NCBI GenBank assembly: GCA_018654575.1 | Contig: JABILI010000097.1 | Coordinates: forward strand, 1 to 64,000 | Reading direction: 5' to 3' | DNA from: Porticoccaceae bacterium | GTDB lineage: Bacteria > Pseudomonadota > Gammaproteobacteria > Pseudomonadales > Porticoccaceae | Length of the DNA: 64,000 nucleotides | Shown here: positions 1 through 9,265 of the stretch, in pieces | Layout: every line of letters starts with the position of its first letter | How positions within the stretch are numbered: the stretch's first letter is position 1 | Notes under the pieces: generated by a model | Databases searched by the model: none | Told to the model about the DNA's origin: nothing | What the model saw: the letters and a program-made list of their open reading frames with translations, nothing else | Position numbers and translations under genes: made by a program

Positions 1-492
1 ATGCATCTGCATACCGGACGATAAAGGTTTGAACTGTGCAACCTCTGAGTTCATCTGAACCTCAACCTTAGATTGATTGAGGTGCTCAAGGAGTACTGAG
101 CCCAGCCATCGATTTTCAACCACATAACCGAGGGCCTCAACATCGGCATCATCGGCAGACATGCGTGTTAAACCCCCGTGGCCACGATCGCTAACATGAA
201 TCTGGGTTATGTCAGAAAGATGTAATTGAAGCCTATCCCATAGGCCAACTGATTGATAAATTTTACGGCTAGCCCAAGAAAGCGCCGTAGAACGCGCATC
301 AAAGCTGGGACTGTAGATAGGTTGTGTTGCTGACTGTACGGCCATTGATTGAGATTCAATGAGTAAAATTTTCAATCCTTGCTGCTCAGCTAATAACAAT
401 GCCAAGCTAATCCCAACCATCCCTCCACCGACAATGGCCACATCGAAGTGGGTATTTGGCAGCTCCAATTTTTCGGTATTTTTCTGCGCCAT
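1..492 (-). CDS. ubiH: UbiH, 2-octaprenyl-6-methoxyphenol hydroxylase (C-terminus cut by window edge)
   Basis: FAD-dependent aromatic hydroxylase of ubiquinone biosynthesis. The ORF track missed it because it runs off the window. Reading the minus strand from ATG at 492 gives 164 open codons. The N-terminal dinucleotide-binding motif VAIVGGGMVG is followed by an acidic strand end (LLIES) and the UbiH/UbiF family motif FDARSTALS near residue 65. The ATG lies 10 bp after the pepP stop, as in the ygfB-pepP-ubiH operon of many gammaproteobacteria. UbiF or UbiI paralogues share the fold, but the position after pepP favours UbiH. About 60% of the protein lies outside the window. Confidence 0.9.
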   Translation of the reverse strand, partial: MAQKNTEKLELPNTHFDVAIVGGGMVGISLALLLAEQQGLKILLIESQSMAVQSATQPIYSPSFDARSTALSWASRKIYQSVGLWDRLQLHLSDITQIHVSDRGHGGLTRMSADDADVEALGYVVENRWLGSVLLEHLNQSKVEVQMNSEVAQFKPLSSGMQMH

Positions 493-502
493 CAGCTACT
501 CA

Positions 503-1813
503 TTACGTTGCCATTAAGGCTTCAATCTGACCTCGGGCTTTTGGCACGCCAGAGGTAATGACCTCGTTGCCGTCCTTAGTCACAACCACATCATCCTCAA
601 TACGCACAGCGATGCCGCGCCACTTTTCGTCCACATTAGTGTTGTCCGGAGCGATATAAATGCCCGGCTCTATAGTAACTACCATGCCTGGTTCATGAAC
701 GCGCCACTTATTGTCAATCTTATAATCCCCAACATCATGAACGTCCATACCCAACCAATGGCCCGCTCCATGCATATAGAATTCGCGATGGGCTTCTTCA
801 GCAATCAATTCATCCACATCACCTTCTAGAATTTCAAGATCTACAAGACCTTGAGTAATAGTCCGAATGGTTGCTTCATTAGCTTTGTTGTACTCAATAC
901 CAGGGCCAATAACTTTAATTGCATCTGCCTGTGCTTGTAAAACGATGTCATAAATTGCCGCTTGTGCTTCGCTAAACTTGCCATTAACGGGGAAAGTACG
1001 AGTAATGTCTGCCGCATAATCTTGATATTCACAACCTGCATCGATCAGCACTAAATCCCCATCTTCTAACTTGTCTCTGTTTTCAATGTAGTGCAGTACG
1101 CAGCCATTTTCCCCACCACCAACAATACTGCTGTAGGCAGGTGCCCTAGCACCAGAGGCCATAAATTCATGCTCTATCTCCGCCTGCAATTGATACTCAA
1201 ATAACCCAGGACGGCTTATTTTCATTGCACGACAATGTGCGCGAGCAGAGATCTCTCCCGCCTTGCGCATAACTTTAATTTCTGGAGCGGTCTTTATTAA
1301 CCTCATCTCGTTAATAAAATGGTCTAGGTCAACAAATTCACTGGGTGGCAATGCCCCGCTGCCCCTTTGGCTACGAACATCATTGATCCAGGCCATGAGA
1401 TGCGCATCAAAATCTGGATCCTTGCCAATTGCGTAATAAACTCGGTCCTTCCCCTCTAACAGGCCTGGCAATATGTCATCAATATCACTAATGGGGAAAG
1501 CGTCATCAGCGCCAAAATTTGCAACTGCACCACCCGGACCCTCTCGATAACCATCCCAAGTTTCTCGCAATGGGTCTTTGTCGCGGCAAAAAATAATCAC
1601 CTCGCCCTGCGCACGCCCGGGAATTAATGCCATGACAGACTCTGGTTCAGGAAATCCAGAAAGATAGGACAAAATTACATTTTGTTTATAAGGGTAGTGG
1701 GTATCTCTCGAGCGTACTTTTTCAGGCGCAGACGCTATGATCGCAATGCTATTGCCGTGCATAAGCGACATTAATTCTTTTCTTCGGGCTGCGTATTCTT
1801 TATTAGCGATCAT
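503..1813 (-). CDS. pepP: Xaa-Pro aminopeptidase PepP
   Basis: Cytosolic metallopeptidase that removes the N-terminal residue in front of proline. The 436-residue length matches the AMP-P family. An N-terminal creatinase-like domain (about residues 5-140) precedes the pita-bread catalytic domain. All dinuclear metal ligands are visible: IDAGCEYQDYAADITR (two Asp), HGAGHWLGMDVHD (His), TIEPGIY (Glu) and RIEDD (Glu). The start ATG has a GGAG about 8 bases upstream. It sits between ygfB and ubiH on the same strand with short gaps, so one transcript is likely. Confidence 0.95.
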   Translation of the reverse strand: MIANKEYAARRKELMSLMHGNSIAIIASAPEKVRSRDTHYPYKQNVILSYLSGFPEPESVMALIPGRAQGEVIIFCRDKDPLRETWDGYREGPGGAVANFGADDAFPISDIDDILPGLLEGKDRVYYAIGKDPDFDAHLMAWINDVRSQRGSGALPPSEFVDLDHFINEMRLIKTAPEIKVMRKAGEISARAHCRAMKISRPGLFEYQLQAEIEHEFMASGARAPAYSSIVGGGENGCVLHYIENRDKLEDGDLVLIDAGCEYQDYAADITRTFPVNGKFSEAQAAIYDIVLQAQADAIKVIGPGIEYNKANEATIRTITQGLVDLEILEGDVDELIAEEAHREFYMHGAGHWLGMDVHDVGDYKIDNKWRVHEPGMVVTIEPGIYIAPDNTNVDEKWRGIAVRIEDDVVVTKDGNEVITSGVPKARGQIEALMAT

Positions 1814-1851
1814 AATATGGGCTCCATGCGGTGCTTTTATATTTTACGATT

Positions 1852-2397
1852 TTAATGGATAGTTGGTTCAAGATCTGTATTTAGTTCAGGATGTAAATCC
1901 GTGAAAATAACCTGCACAGCAATTCGGATATATTCAACTAATTCAGTGTAATCTCGCTCTCCCTCATCTTCCGACTCAAAATCTAGCGAAACCTGCCCAA
2001 TGGCAGCAAGGTCATCTAAGGCTTCTTTACCTTCGCCTGAAATTTCAAAATTACTCTCCATGCCTTCAGCAAGTCCAGAGATATAGTTACTAGCCCACTC
2101 CCCAACAGCACTCAAACGCTCTCCTAAGGGTAATTCATCCTCTGGCAATAAGGGCTGAAAGAGAAAGGATACATCCTCTAGATTACTTAACGATGATTCG
2201 AAAAAGTCACGCAAAGATGGATGGGCTGCTTCACTTTGTTCTTCGGAAAGAGTAAGCCAATCGGATGACACGTCAATTAAATCTTCAATACCCACAGCCC
2301 CACAGGTCAAGCGGCCGCAGAGAAAGCCGTGGAAGGCAGAAGGACTCGCCGTAATTTTAACGGCATAAAACAAGTCTTCAAGTTCTCCAAATGTCAC
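1852..2397 (-). CDS. ygfB: YgfB/UPF0149 family protein
   Basis: 181-residue acidic protein of the YgfB/YecA (UPF0149) family. Typical features are the N-terminal FHGFLCGRLTCG segment around residues 22-33 and the C-terminal DYTELVEYIRIAVQVIF helix. Molecular function is not settled for most members; in Pseudomonas YgfB has been tied to beta-lactamase regulation. The start is GTG with a G-rich ribosome site (aggggggattgat) just upstream. It opens the pepP-ubiH operon and is divergent from the zapB-like/zapA genes, the usual gammaproteobacterial arrangement. Confidence 0.88.
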   Translation of the reverse strand: MTFGELEDLFYAVKITASPSAFHGFLCGRLTCGAVGIEDLIDVSSDWLTLSEEQSEAAHPSLRDFFESSLSNLEDVSFLFQPLLPEDELPLGERLSAVGEWASNYISGLAEGMESNFEISGEGKEALDDLAAIGQVSLDFESEDEGERDYTELVEYIRIAVQVIFTDLHPELNTDLEPTIH

Positions 2398-2484
2398 ATC
2401 AATCCCCCCCTAGGTTAGCTTTGCATCCTAACATTCTTAGCATAAGGGCGCATCTGTGTTTAGCGTAATCTTATCATCTTGTAA

Positions 2485-2513
2485 TTGACCATCCCCGCTA
2501 CAATGCCTATAGT
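2485..2513 (+). promoter_or_regulatory. Sigma-70 promoter for the zapB-like/zapA genes
   Basis: A -35 box TTGACC and a -10 box TATAGT are separated by exactly 17 bases. They end 45 bases before the ATG of the small coiled-coil gene. It faces away from ygfB, so it serves the zap genes and possibly reads into the 6S RNA. Seen by eye only. Confidence 0.6.
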
Positions 2514-2558
2514 TATACGGTTTTACTCTTCCTTCTTTATAGCGGTAAGTTTTTAGCC

Positions 2559-2762
2559 ATGACCGATAATGATAATTTTGAACAAAATCTGGACCGCTTA
2601 ATCGAGCTCTGCCAGCAACTCAAGCGAGACAATCAGGCATTACGCAATCGTGAAGTTGATTTACTGGGGGAGCGCAGCCAACTTATGAAGAAAAATGAGA
2701 TGGCTAAGCAAAAAGTTGTAACTATGATTAATCGCTTACAAGCCTTAAGTGCAGAGCAATAA
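2559..2762 (+). CDS. TIGR02449-type small coiled-coil protein (ZapB-like)
   Basis: 67 residues, almost entirely a predicted coiled coil: heptad-like runs such as LIELCQQLKRDNQALRNREVDLL with no globular segment. It matches the small TIGR02449 family found directly upstream of zapA in gammaproteobacteria. By size and context it resembles ZapB, a partner of ZapA in the FtsZ ring, but direct orthology is inference. Its stop overlaps the zapA start (TAATG), implying translational coupling. Confidence 0.75.
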   Translation: MTDNDNFEQNLDRLIELCQQLKRDNQALRNREVDLLGERSQLMKKNEMAKQKVVTMINRLQALSAEQ

Positions 2763-3058
2763 TGACAAATATTTCATTAAAAATTCGTATTCTAGATAAA
2801 GAATATCAGGTTAATTGTGCTCCTGAGGAGCGCGAAGCACTGGAATATTCTGCAGAAATGTTAAATGAAAAAATGGAAGAGATTCGAAAAGGCTCTCACA
2901 TTATTGGTCTTGAACGTATCGCTGTCATGGCTGCACTTAATTTAGCCCACGACTTAATTCGAACTGAGAATACTGCTCACAAACACTCAGAGGCTTCCGG
3001 AGTGTTGAGTTCGATGAACTTAAAATTAAACTCTGTCCTCTCTGATTTGACGAATTAA
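2762..3058 (+). CDS. zapA: Cell division protein ZapA
   Basis: 98-residue FtsZ-ring stabiliser. It begins with the ISLKIRILDKEYQVNC strand region and continues into the ALEYSAEMLNEKM helix and the IAVMAALNLAHDLI segment typical of ZapA. The long C-terminal helix that forms the tetramer coiled coil is present. It overlaps the preceding coiled-coil gene by one base and is followed by the 6S RNA gene, the standard zapA-ssrS-fau order. Confidence 0.92.
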   Translation: MTNISLKIRILDKEYQVNCAPEEREALEYSAEMLNEKMEEIRKGSHIIGLERIAVMAALNLAHDLIRTENTAHKHSEASGVLSSMNLKLNSVLSDLTN

Positions 3059-3134
3059 TCGAACAACTTCAAAAAACTTCTTAATATTCGCTATCACTGT
3101 CGCTATTTTAAACGGATGCTCTGTTATAATTCTC

Positions 3135-3312
3135 GTTCCTGAGGTGTTTGCCAGCCAAGAAGTCCCTGAGCCGATAATTATTATCCGGCTTCTTTTTGTC
3201 AGCATTGTTGTGCAATTCCGTGCGTCGGAAAGCCTGATGTGTTGCTAGAGTCGCCAACTTGAACTCTTCGGTTCAAGGCCACGTTGGCAGCGGCACCCTG
3301 GGGTTTCATTAT
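3135..3312 (+). ncRNA. ssrS: 6S RNA
   Basis: A non-coding stretch between zapA and fau, where 6S RNA lies in gammaproteobacteria. It carries recognisable 6S blocks: TTCCTGAGGTGTTTGCCAGC near the 5' end, AGTCCCTGAGCCGATA, CGTCGGAAAGCCTGATG in the middle, and CTTGAACTCTTCGGTTCAAG as the apical hairpin on the 3' side. The ends pair (CCTGAGGTG with CACCCTGGGG) to close the rod. A perfect TATAAT lies at 3125-3130, about 6-7 bases before the proposed start. 6S RNA mimics open promoter DNA and sequesters sigma-70 RNA polymerase. Ends are approximate to a few bases. Confidence 0.9.
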
Positions 3313-3325
3313 AGGTAAAAAGAAA

Positions 3326-3916
3326 ATGAACAGTGGAGAAATTCGAAGCCAGTTACGCGTTAAACGACGCTCGTTGACAGAGCAAGAGCAGCAACTTGCC
3401 GCCCAGAAAATATCATCCCTAGTCAATAAAGAATCACTCTTCATCCAAGGTAACCGTGTTGGTGTATACCTGGCCAACGACGGTGAAATAGACCCCTCGT
3501 TGATCGTATCTATGGCCAGAACTGCAGGTTGCCACTGTTTTTTACCGGTTATAGACCCTATTCACGCGCATTGCCTTTACTTTGCTCAGTACGATCTTGA
3601 CTCGGAATTAAACGCTAATCGTTACGGTATTTTAGAGCCAGTGGTCGAGCAGGCAATGATGTTATCGGCAAGAGACCTCGATATCTTGTTGATGCCACTA
3701 GTGGCCTTTGATCGAGAAGGTACTCGCATAGGTATGGGCGGTGGGTTTTATGATCGTTCCCTGGCGTTTATGGCTGAAACCGAATATCCAAAACCAGCGC
3801 TGATTGGTTTGGCTCATAGCCTTCAAGAAATGCCCCACCTTGTGCGTCAACAATGGGATATACCGCTACATTTAATAGCCACCGAAAAAGAGGTAATATG
3901 CGTAAAACAAAAATAA
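3326..3916 (+). CDS. fau: 5-formyltetrahydrofolate cyclo-ligase
   Basis: Converts 5-formyl-THF to 5,10-methenyl-THF using ATP (YgfA/Fau family). The ATP/folate site motif RIGMGGGFYDR near residue 145 and the basic N-terminus SQLRVKRRSL are typical. The ORF track starts at a TTG inside the 6S RNA (3284); the ATG at 3326 gives MNSGEIRSQLR, the natural N-terminus and a normal length of 196 residues. It is probably co-transcribed with 6S RNA, as in other gammaproteobacteria. The 3' end overlaps pyk by 19 bases. Confidence 0.9.
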   Translation: MNSGEIRSQLRVKRRSLTEQEQQLAAQKISSLVNKESLFIQGNRVGVYLANDGEIDPSLIVSMARTAGCHCFLPVIDPIHAHCLYFAQYDLDSELNANRYGILEPVVEQAMMLSARDLDILLMPLVAFDREGTRIGMGGGFYDRSLAFMAETEYPKPALIGLAHSLQEMPHLVRQQWDIPLHLIATEKEVICVKQK

Positions 3917-5307
3917 TTTGTACTATTGGACCAGCGACTGAATCCATAGGGATGCTAGAGAATCTGGCTTCAGCAGGAATGAATATAGCACGCCTAAATA
4001 TGTCTCATGGTGACCATCAGTCACACGCAAAAATCATACAACACATTCAGACACTCAACAAAAAATCAGATCATCCGGTCGCTATTTTGCTTGATACTCA
4101 GGGTCCCGAAATTCGCACCGGAGACATGGTTGACGATTTGCACCTCAATGAAGGTGATACCATTTCTATCGTTGCTCGTGGTGCAGAAAATGTGGAAGAA
4201 TCTTCTATCCACATAAACTATGACGATCTCATTAATGACGTCAATATCGGCGACACCATCACCGTAGATAATGGTCTAATTAACCTTAAAGTTCTGGCAA
4301 AGCAAGATCGAGTGATGCAGGTTAAAGTGATTGACGGCGGTCTTTTAAAAAGTAAACGCCATGTTAATCTGCCGGGGATAAGAGTTAATTTACCCGCCAT
4401 TACTGAAAAAGATCGGCGTGATATTGAATTTGGTATAGAGCAAGGCGTCGATTTTATCGCCCTTTCCTTCGTAAGAGAGGCTTCTGATATCCTCCAATTA
4501 CGAGAGCTACTAGGCAATAAGTCTGAGGAAATTAAGATCATTGCTAAGCTTGAAGATCAAGAAGCCATCACCAATATGGTAGAAATTATAGAGGCTGCAG
4601 ACGGTATTATGGTGGCGCGAGGTGATCTTGGCGTTGAGATTCCTTTAGAGGTGTTACCGCGCGTTCAGCGGCGCATTATTCGCACCTGTGCAGAGATGGG
4701 TAAGCGAGTTATCGTGGCCACCCATATGCTAGAGTCGATGATCGAAAACCCTATCCCAACGCGTGCCGAAGTAACTGATGTAGCTAATGCCGTTTATGAA
4801 GAAGCCGATGCGATTATGCTTTCAGGCGAGACCACGGTCGGAAAGCATCCCATTAAGTGTGTTGAGATTCTCGATAGAATTGCGCGATCTACTGAAAGTA
4901 GTCGGGGTCTGTTGTTTACAGATAATTTGATTGTCGAAAACGATAAGCAACAAATTGCAAAAGCAGCGGTTACTTTAGCTGAATCTATCGCCGCTAAAGC
5001 GATAATTGTCCCCACTCGCCGAGGCCGAATGGCCAACCGTGTGACCAATTGCCACCCCCAGGAATCTATAATTTGTGCATTTACTGACAATAGTCTGACA
5101 ATGCGCCAATTGATGTTAAATCGAAATGTCTTGAGCTATCAGATTGCATTTAGCGAAGATCCTGAAAAAACCCTCGCGGCTGCGGCTGCGATAATGCTTC
5201 AACGAAATGATTTTTCTGCAGATGATCCTGTCGTGGTTATTTCAGATGCATTGGCAGGGTCAGGTTTCGAGGCAATTCAAATACGTAAAATATCTGATCT
5301 GCTTTAA
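3898..5307 (+). CDS. pyk: Pyruvate kinase
   Basis: Last glycolytic step, PEP plus ADP to pyruvate plus ATP. Start corrected from the track (3853) to the ATG at 3898 with ribosome site GAGGT, giving MRKTKIICTIGPAT, the canonical N-terminus, and 469 residues. Visible motifs: ARLNMSHGDH, LLDTQGPEIRTG, the active-site block IMVARGDLGVEIP, THMLESMIENP and AIMLSGETTVGKHP. The C-terminal allosteric domain is complete. The sequence does not decide between PykA and PykF. The start lies inside the end of fau. Confidence 0.95.
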   Translation: MRKTKIICTIGPATESIGMLENLASAGMNIARLNMSHGDHQSHAKIIQHIQTLNKKSDHPVAILLDTQGPEIRTGDMVDDLHLNEGDTISIVARGAENVEESSIHINYDDLINDVNIGDTITVDNGLINLKVLAKQDRVMQVKVIDGGLLKSKRHVNLPGIRVNLPAITEKDRRDIEFGIEQGVDFIALSFVREASDILQLRELLGNKSEEIKIIAKLEDQEAITNMVEIIEAADGIMVARGDLGVEIPLEVLPRVQRRIIRTCAEMGKRVIVATHMLESMIENPIPTRAEVTDVANAVYEEADAIMLSGETTVGKHPIKCVEILDRIARSTESSRGLLFTDNLIVENDKQQIAKAAVTLAESIAAKAIIVPTRRGRMANRVTNCHPQESIICAFTDNSLTMRQLMLNRNVLSYQIAFSEDPEKTLAAAAAIMLQRNDFSADDPVVVISDALAGSGFEAIQIRKISDLL

Positions 5308-5332
5308 CGACGAATGAATTCGACGACATCCA

Positions 5333-6847
5333 TTAGCTACCGAGAAAAAGCTGGTAAGCCTCGTTATGAGTTTCGTCTTCATAGCGATAACCTAATTCAT
5401 CCAAAAAGCGCTTGACCTCAAGTCCGTCTTCCTTAGACGCCTGAAACCCAACGAGCACCTTACCAAATGCCGATCCATGGTTGCGGTAATGGAACATTGA
5501 GATATTTAACCCACTACCTAACTCAATGAGAAAATTGGCTAAAGCACTGGGACGCTCGGGAAACTCAAAGCGAAATACCTGTTCTTCGCCTACCTGTGGT
5601 GAGCGGCCACCGACCATATGTCTTATATGAGATTTCGCTATTTCGCTATCGGTGATATCAGAAACTGGATAGCCTTTTTGCGTAAGCTCATTGACCAGTT
5701 TAAATCGGTCACCATCATCAGACACCTTTACACCAACATAAATTTGCGCCTGCTGAGCATCGCTATATCGATAATTAAACTCAGATATCGTGCGTTTGCC
5801 AATCGCTTTGCAAAAGTTTCTAAAACTGCCTGGTTGCTCTTCTAAGGTAACCGCCAAAATCGCCTCACGCTTCTCACCAATTTCTGTGCGTTCAGATATA
5901 TAGCGCAAGCGATCAAAATCAATATTCGCCCCGCACTGGACTGCCACCAAAGTCTGACCTTGAACGCCACTTTGCTCGACATATTTCTTTAGTCCCGCGG
6001 CACCCATCGCACCGGAGGGTTCACAGATGGCACGAGTATCGTTATAGACATCTTTGATCGCTGCGCAAATTTCATCGGTGGTAACCGTAATCACTTCGTC
6101 AACCAAATCCTTGAGAATTCGGAATGTCTCTATACCAACTTCGTCCACCGCAGTACCATCAGCAAAGATACCGACTTCTTTTAACTTTACCGGTCGCCCT
6201 GCTTTCATGGCCGCATCTAAACAGGCCGCATCATCAGATTCTACGGCGATCACCTTTACGCCTGGACGGACATATTTCACATAGGCCGCGATCCCAGCAC
6301 ATAAACCACCACCGCCAACTGCTACAAAAATAACGTCCAAGTCTCCAGGTAACTGACGCAAAATTTCCATGCCGACGGTGCCCTGTCCTGCAATAATGTC
6401 GGGATCATCAAACGGATGAATGTAGGTCAGCCCCTCCTCTGCAACAAGTTGATTAGCATGCTCTGCCGCCGCGTTATAATTGTCACCGAACAAGATAACC
6501 TTTGCCCCCCAACCACGCACTGCATCAACTTTAATTCTAGGTGTTGTTTTTGGCATAACAATAGTCGCATCTACGCCCATCTTCTGTGCAGCTAAGGCTA
6601 ACCCTTGAGCATGATTGCCTGCCGAAGCTGCGATCACTCCACCTGTTCGCTCCACTTTAGATAATTGTCGTAACTTATTGTAAGCACCACGCAGTTTGAA
6701 AGAAAAAACCGGTTGCAAGTCCTCGCGCTTCAGCAGCACCGTATTATTTAACCGCTTAGAAAGTAGCGGTGCAGCATCTACCGGTGTTTCTATCGCCAAA
6801 TCATAGATACGAGCATCGAGAATTTTTTTAACGTACTTCTGCGGCAT
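5333..6847 (-). CDS. ilvA: Threonine ammonia-lyase, biosynthetic
   Basis: PLP enzyme that converts threonine to 2-oxobutanoate, the first step to isoleucine. The 504-residue length fits the long biosynthetic form. The PLP lysine lies in FSFKLRGAYN near residue 50 and the phosphate-binding loop is VGGGGLCAG near 180. Two C-terminal ACT-like regulatory domains (about 330-410 and 420-500; FRFEFPERPSALANFL starts the second) point to isoleucine/valine allostery. It is convergent with pyk and divergent from rpiA across a gap of about 180 bp. Confidence 0.95.
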   Translation of the reverse strand: MPQKYVKKILDARIYDLAIETPVDAAPLLSKRLNNTVLLKREDLQPVFSFKLRGAYNKLRQLSKVERTGGVIAASAGNHAQGLALAAQKMGVDATIVMPKTTPRIKVDAVRGWGAKVILFGDNYNAAAEHANQLVAEEGLTYIHPFDDPDIIAGQGTVGMEILRQLPGDLDVIFVAVGGGGLCAGIAAYVKYVRPGVKVIAVESDDAACLDAAMKAGRPVKLKEVGIFADGTAVDEVGIETFRILKDLVDEVITVTTDEICAAIKDVYNDTRAICEPSGAMGAAGLKKYVEQSGVQGQTLVAVQCGANIDFDRLRYISERTEIGEKREAILAVTLEEQPGSFRNFCKAIGKRTISEFNYRYSDAQQAQIYVGVKVSDDGDRFKLVNELTQKGYPVSDITDSEIAKSHIRHMVGGRSPQVGEEQVFRFEFPERPSALANFLIELGSGLNISMFHYRNHGSAFGKVLVGFQASKEDGLEVKRFLDELGYRYEDETHNEAYQLFLGS

Positions 6848-7025
6848 GAGTAACCCAAATTATTAATCAAAGACGCAATGGTAAGTTGATATGGCTTTGT
6901 ACGCCAGTGCGTTGTTTTGAAGCAACCTAAGAATAACGATATTTTGGTGATGATTCTGATTTCCAAAATGAATCACCGTATACTTGCGGTTCTGATTTCG
7001 GCAACCAAATTATGTGAGGCATTAA

Positions 7026-7706
7026 GTGAATCAAGATGAACTTAAGCAGGCAGTAGCTCAAGCTGCTGTTGATTATGTCGTTAAAAGAATTGACGCGGAT
7101 AGTATTGTCGGTATCGGCACTGGCTCTACAGCAAACTGTTTTATTGATCTTATAGCCCAGCACAAACATAAATTTCTAGCCACCGTCGCTAGCTCTGAGG
7201 GTTCTGCTGAGCGCCTGCGAAGTCACGGCATTCAAGTGTTTGAGTTAAATGCTGTCTCTGAAGTCACTATTTATGTCGATGGTGCTGACGAAGCTAATAC
7301 GCGGCTAGAGTTAATTAAAGGCGGTGGTGCTGCCCTAACCCGTGAAAAAATTGTAACCGCAGTGGCTAATGAATTTGTCTGTATTGCTGACGAGAGCAAA
7401 TGGGTGAAAAACTTAGGCTCTTTCCCTCTTCCAGTTGAAGTTATCCCAATGGCCCGAAGCCACGTTGGCCGAGAGCTGGTTAAATTAGGTGGAGATCCAG
7501 TGTGGCGTGAAAATATTGTGACTGACAATGGCAACCTAATACTTGACGTACACCATCTTCATCCAATCGGCGCCGCATGTGAGTTAGAGGAGAAAATTAA
7601 TCAGATCACTGGTGTTGTCACCAATGGTTTATTTGCCTTGAAACCTGCTGACGTTTTATTTTTGGCAACTCAACAGGGAATTGTCACCCACTACCCTGCC
7701 CACTAG
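7026..7706 (+). CDS. rpiA: Ribose-5-phosphate isomerase A
   Basis: Interconverts ribose-5-phosphate and ribulose-5-phosphate in the non-oxidative pentose phosphate pathway. The 226-residue protein has the RpiA signature motifs [14 protein letters not shown] (phosphate loop), YVDGADEAN (catalytic Asp) and [12 protein letters not shown] (Lys and Glu). The start is GTG, and no ATG in frame gives the native N-terminus. It is divergent from ilvA, the usual gammaproteobacterial pairing, and convergent with the DUF2333 gene 6 bp downstream. Confidence 0.95.
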   Translation: MNQDELKQAVAQAAVDYVVKRIDADSIVGIGTGSTANCFIDLIAQHKHKFLATVASSEGSAERLRSHGIQVFELNAVSEVTIYVDGADEANTRLELIKGGGAALTREKIVTAVANEFVCIADESKWVKNLGSFPLPVEVIPMARSHVGRELVKLGGDPVWRENIVTDNGNLILDVHHLHPIGAACELEEKINQITGVVTNGLFALKPADVLFLATQQGIVTHYPAH

Positions 7707-7712
7707 ATCACA

Positions 7713-8768
7713 CTAGCCTTGAGACAAGAGCTCTCGCAAATCAATAATTGCGGCATTAGCGCGACTGATATAAGACGCCATCACCAAAGAGTGATTGGCC
7801 AATAGACCAAAGCCTTCGCCGTTTACAATCATTGGTGAGCGAAGTGGTCTTTGAGTCATTTCAAGCTCACGAATGATTTGTTGCAGGCTGACGCTGGCAT
7901 TCTTTTTCGCCAGCACGTCAGCAAAATCAACCTCAACAGCTTTTAAAAAATGGACTAGTGCCCATGAGGTACCCCTCGCCTCATAGAACACATTATCGAT
8001 TTTCCACCAGCTGGTTTTAATCACTAATTCCCGAGGCGACTCTGTAGACTGTCGCGCGCCCAAGCTACCCGACAGATCAGTGTTAATTCGTCGCTGGCCG
8101 ACGCTCGCTGATAAACGTTGAGAGAGACTACCCAAACGCTTCTCAACTGTGCCCAGCCAGTAACGCAGATTATCTGCTCTAGCATAAAACTGTGCATCAA
8201 AAGCCTCCTCATCACTCAAGCGCTCAAGATAAGAGGTCACATAATTTCGACCTTCTCGGTACTCTCTCTCAGGCCAAGGTGCTGCCCAACGTACATGATC
8301 AACATTAAATCGTGGCTCAGCCAGAGAGAGGTCAGTATCTTCTACAGACTGTGATTGAGATCGGCTAAAAGACTCTCTCATCGCTTTACTAAGGTCTCTA
8401 ACTTGGATTATTACGCCATATTCCCAGCTCGGCTGATTATCTAACCAAACCCCTGGAGGCATAATATCGTTGCTCAAATAACCGCCTGGTTTATCTAACA
8501 AAACGTCAACAACATTAATTAAAGCACTAGTTGTGGTTTCACCAATAACAGCCCCAGTATTAGCCTTTACATGAATATTGAATTCGGCAGGCTCTTGACT
8601 CCAGTACCAGCCTAAAAGCAATAATAAGAGAAGGGAAGCTAAGGTGGAATATAGGCCAGCACGTAATTTTTTAGGCGCATTTTTGCCAATATAATCTTCA
8701 GACAACGATTCACCAGCGCCACTAAAAAGTCGTTGCCATGCGGTCATTATTTTTCTGAAAAAGCCCAT
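7713..8768 (-). CDS. DUF2333 family membrane-anchored protein
   Basis: 351 residues with one strong transmembrane segment near residues 40-57 (LYSTLASLLLLLLLGWYW), so a bitopic inner-membrane protein with a large periplasmic part. The pattern fits the DUF2333 family of proteobacteria; no biochemical role is known to me. The ATG at 8768 shares one base with the stop of the copper chaperone (TGATG), so translation is probably coupled. The track's extra first residue comes from an adjacent TTG. Confidence 0.75.
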   Translation of the reverse strand: MGFFRKIMTAWQRLFSGAGESLSEDYIGKNAPKKLRAGLYSTLASLLLLLLLGWYWSQEPAEFNIHVKANTGAVIGETTTSALINVVDVLLDKPGGYLSNDIMPPGVWLDNQPSWEYGVIIQVRDLSKAMRESFSRSQSQSVEDTDLSLAEPRFNVDHVRWAAPWPEREYREGRNYVTSYLERLSDEEAFDAQFYARADNLRYWLGTVEKRLGSLSQRLSASVGQRRINTDLSGSLGARQSTESPRELVIKTSWWKIDNVFYEARGTSWALVHFLKAVEVDFADVLAKKNASVSLQQIIRELEMTQRPLRSPMIVNGEGFGLLANHSLVMASYISRANAAIIDLRELLSQG

Positions 8769-9265
8769 CAATGATGATCCATTATTGTCGGTTTAACCAA
8801 GCTTCTTACCTCTAACTCGGCGCTGTAGTCACCGCACTGATCTGTCTGTAATGTAACCTCTGTTTTATCACCGTCCATCAGCATATTATCCATATTAAAA
8901 AACATGATATGAAAAGCACCCGGCTTAAAAACGACAGTTTCTCCAGCGGCTATTAATACTGATTTCATCTGGCGCATTCGCATTAGTCCGTCCACATGTT
9001 GATGCTGATGAAATTCAATTCGGTTGGTGAGGGGTGACGTAGCTGATAAAATCTGGCAGTCAGACTCTTCCACATTAGATACCGTAAGAAAAGCGGCCGT
9101 CACTTTTTGGCCTGGCGGCATCGTGCGTATGTACGCACCACTAATCTTTAACGAAGTTGGCTGCAGTTGCTCATCTATCACTTGAGCCATCAGTTTTGGG
9201 GCCATTAGCGAGCCTGCTGATGCCATAACCGAACTCAGTATTACCAGGACAAAAAGTCGCTTCAT
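8768..9265 (-). CDS. PCuAC-family periplasmic copper chaperone
   Basis: Start moved to the ATG at 9265 (MKRLFVLVILSSVMAS), which has a GAGGAG ribosome site and begins a clear signal peptide; the track start lacks both. The mature domain has the PCuAC Cu(I) motif: EFHQHQHVDGLMRMRQM followed by AFHIMFF, the H(M)-X10-M-X21-H-X-M arrangement. Family members deliver copper to the Cu-A or Cu-B site of cytochrome c oxidase. It is coupled to the DUF2333 gene and is divergent from dsbD, another periplasmic redox/metal assembly gene. Confidence 0.88.
   Translation of the reverse strand: MKRLFVLVILSSVMASAGSLMAPKLMAQVIDEQLQPTSLKISGAYIRTMPPGQKVTAAFLTVSNVEESDCQILSATSPLTNRIEFHQHQHVDGLMRMRQMKSVLIAAGETVVFKPGAFHIMFFNMDNMLMDGDKTEVTLQTDQCGDYSAELEVRSLVKPTIMDHH

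Noticed and set aside
3284-3325. Track start of fau at a TTG
   Set aside because: It lies inside the 6S RNA and adds residues not found in the family; the ATG at 3326 fits better.
6054-6333. Track ORFs opposite ilvA and similar antisense ORFs opposite pyk, purH, accC, gshB and others
   Set aside because: They are low-complexity shadows of well-supported genes, with no ribosome site or family resemblance.
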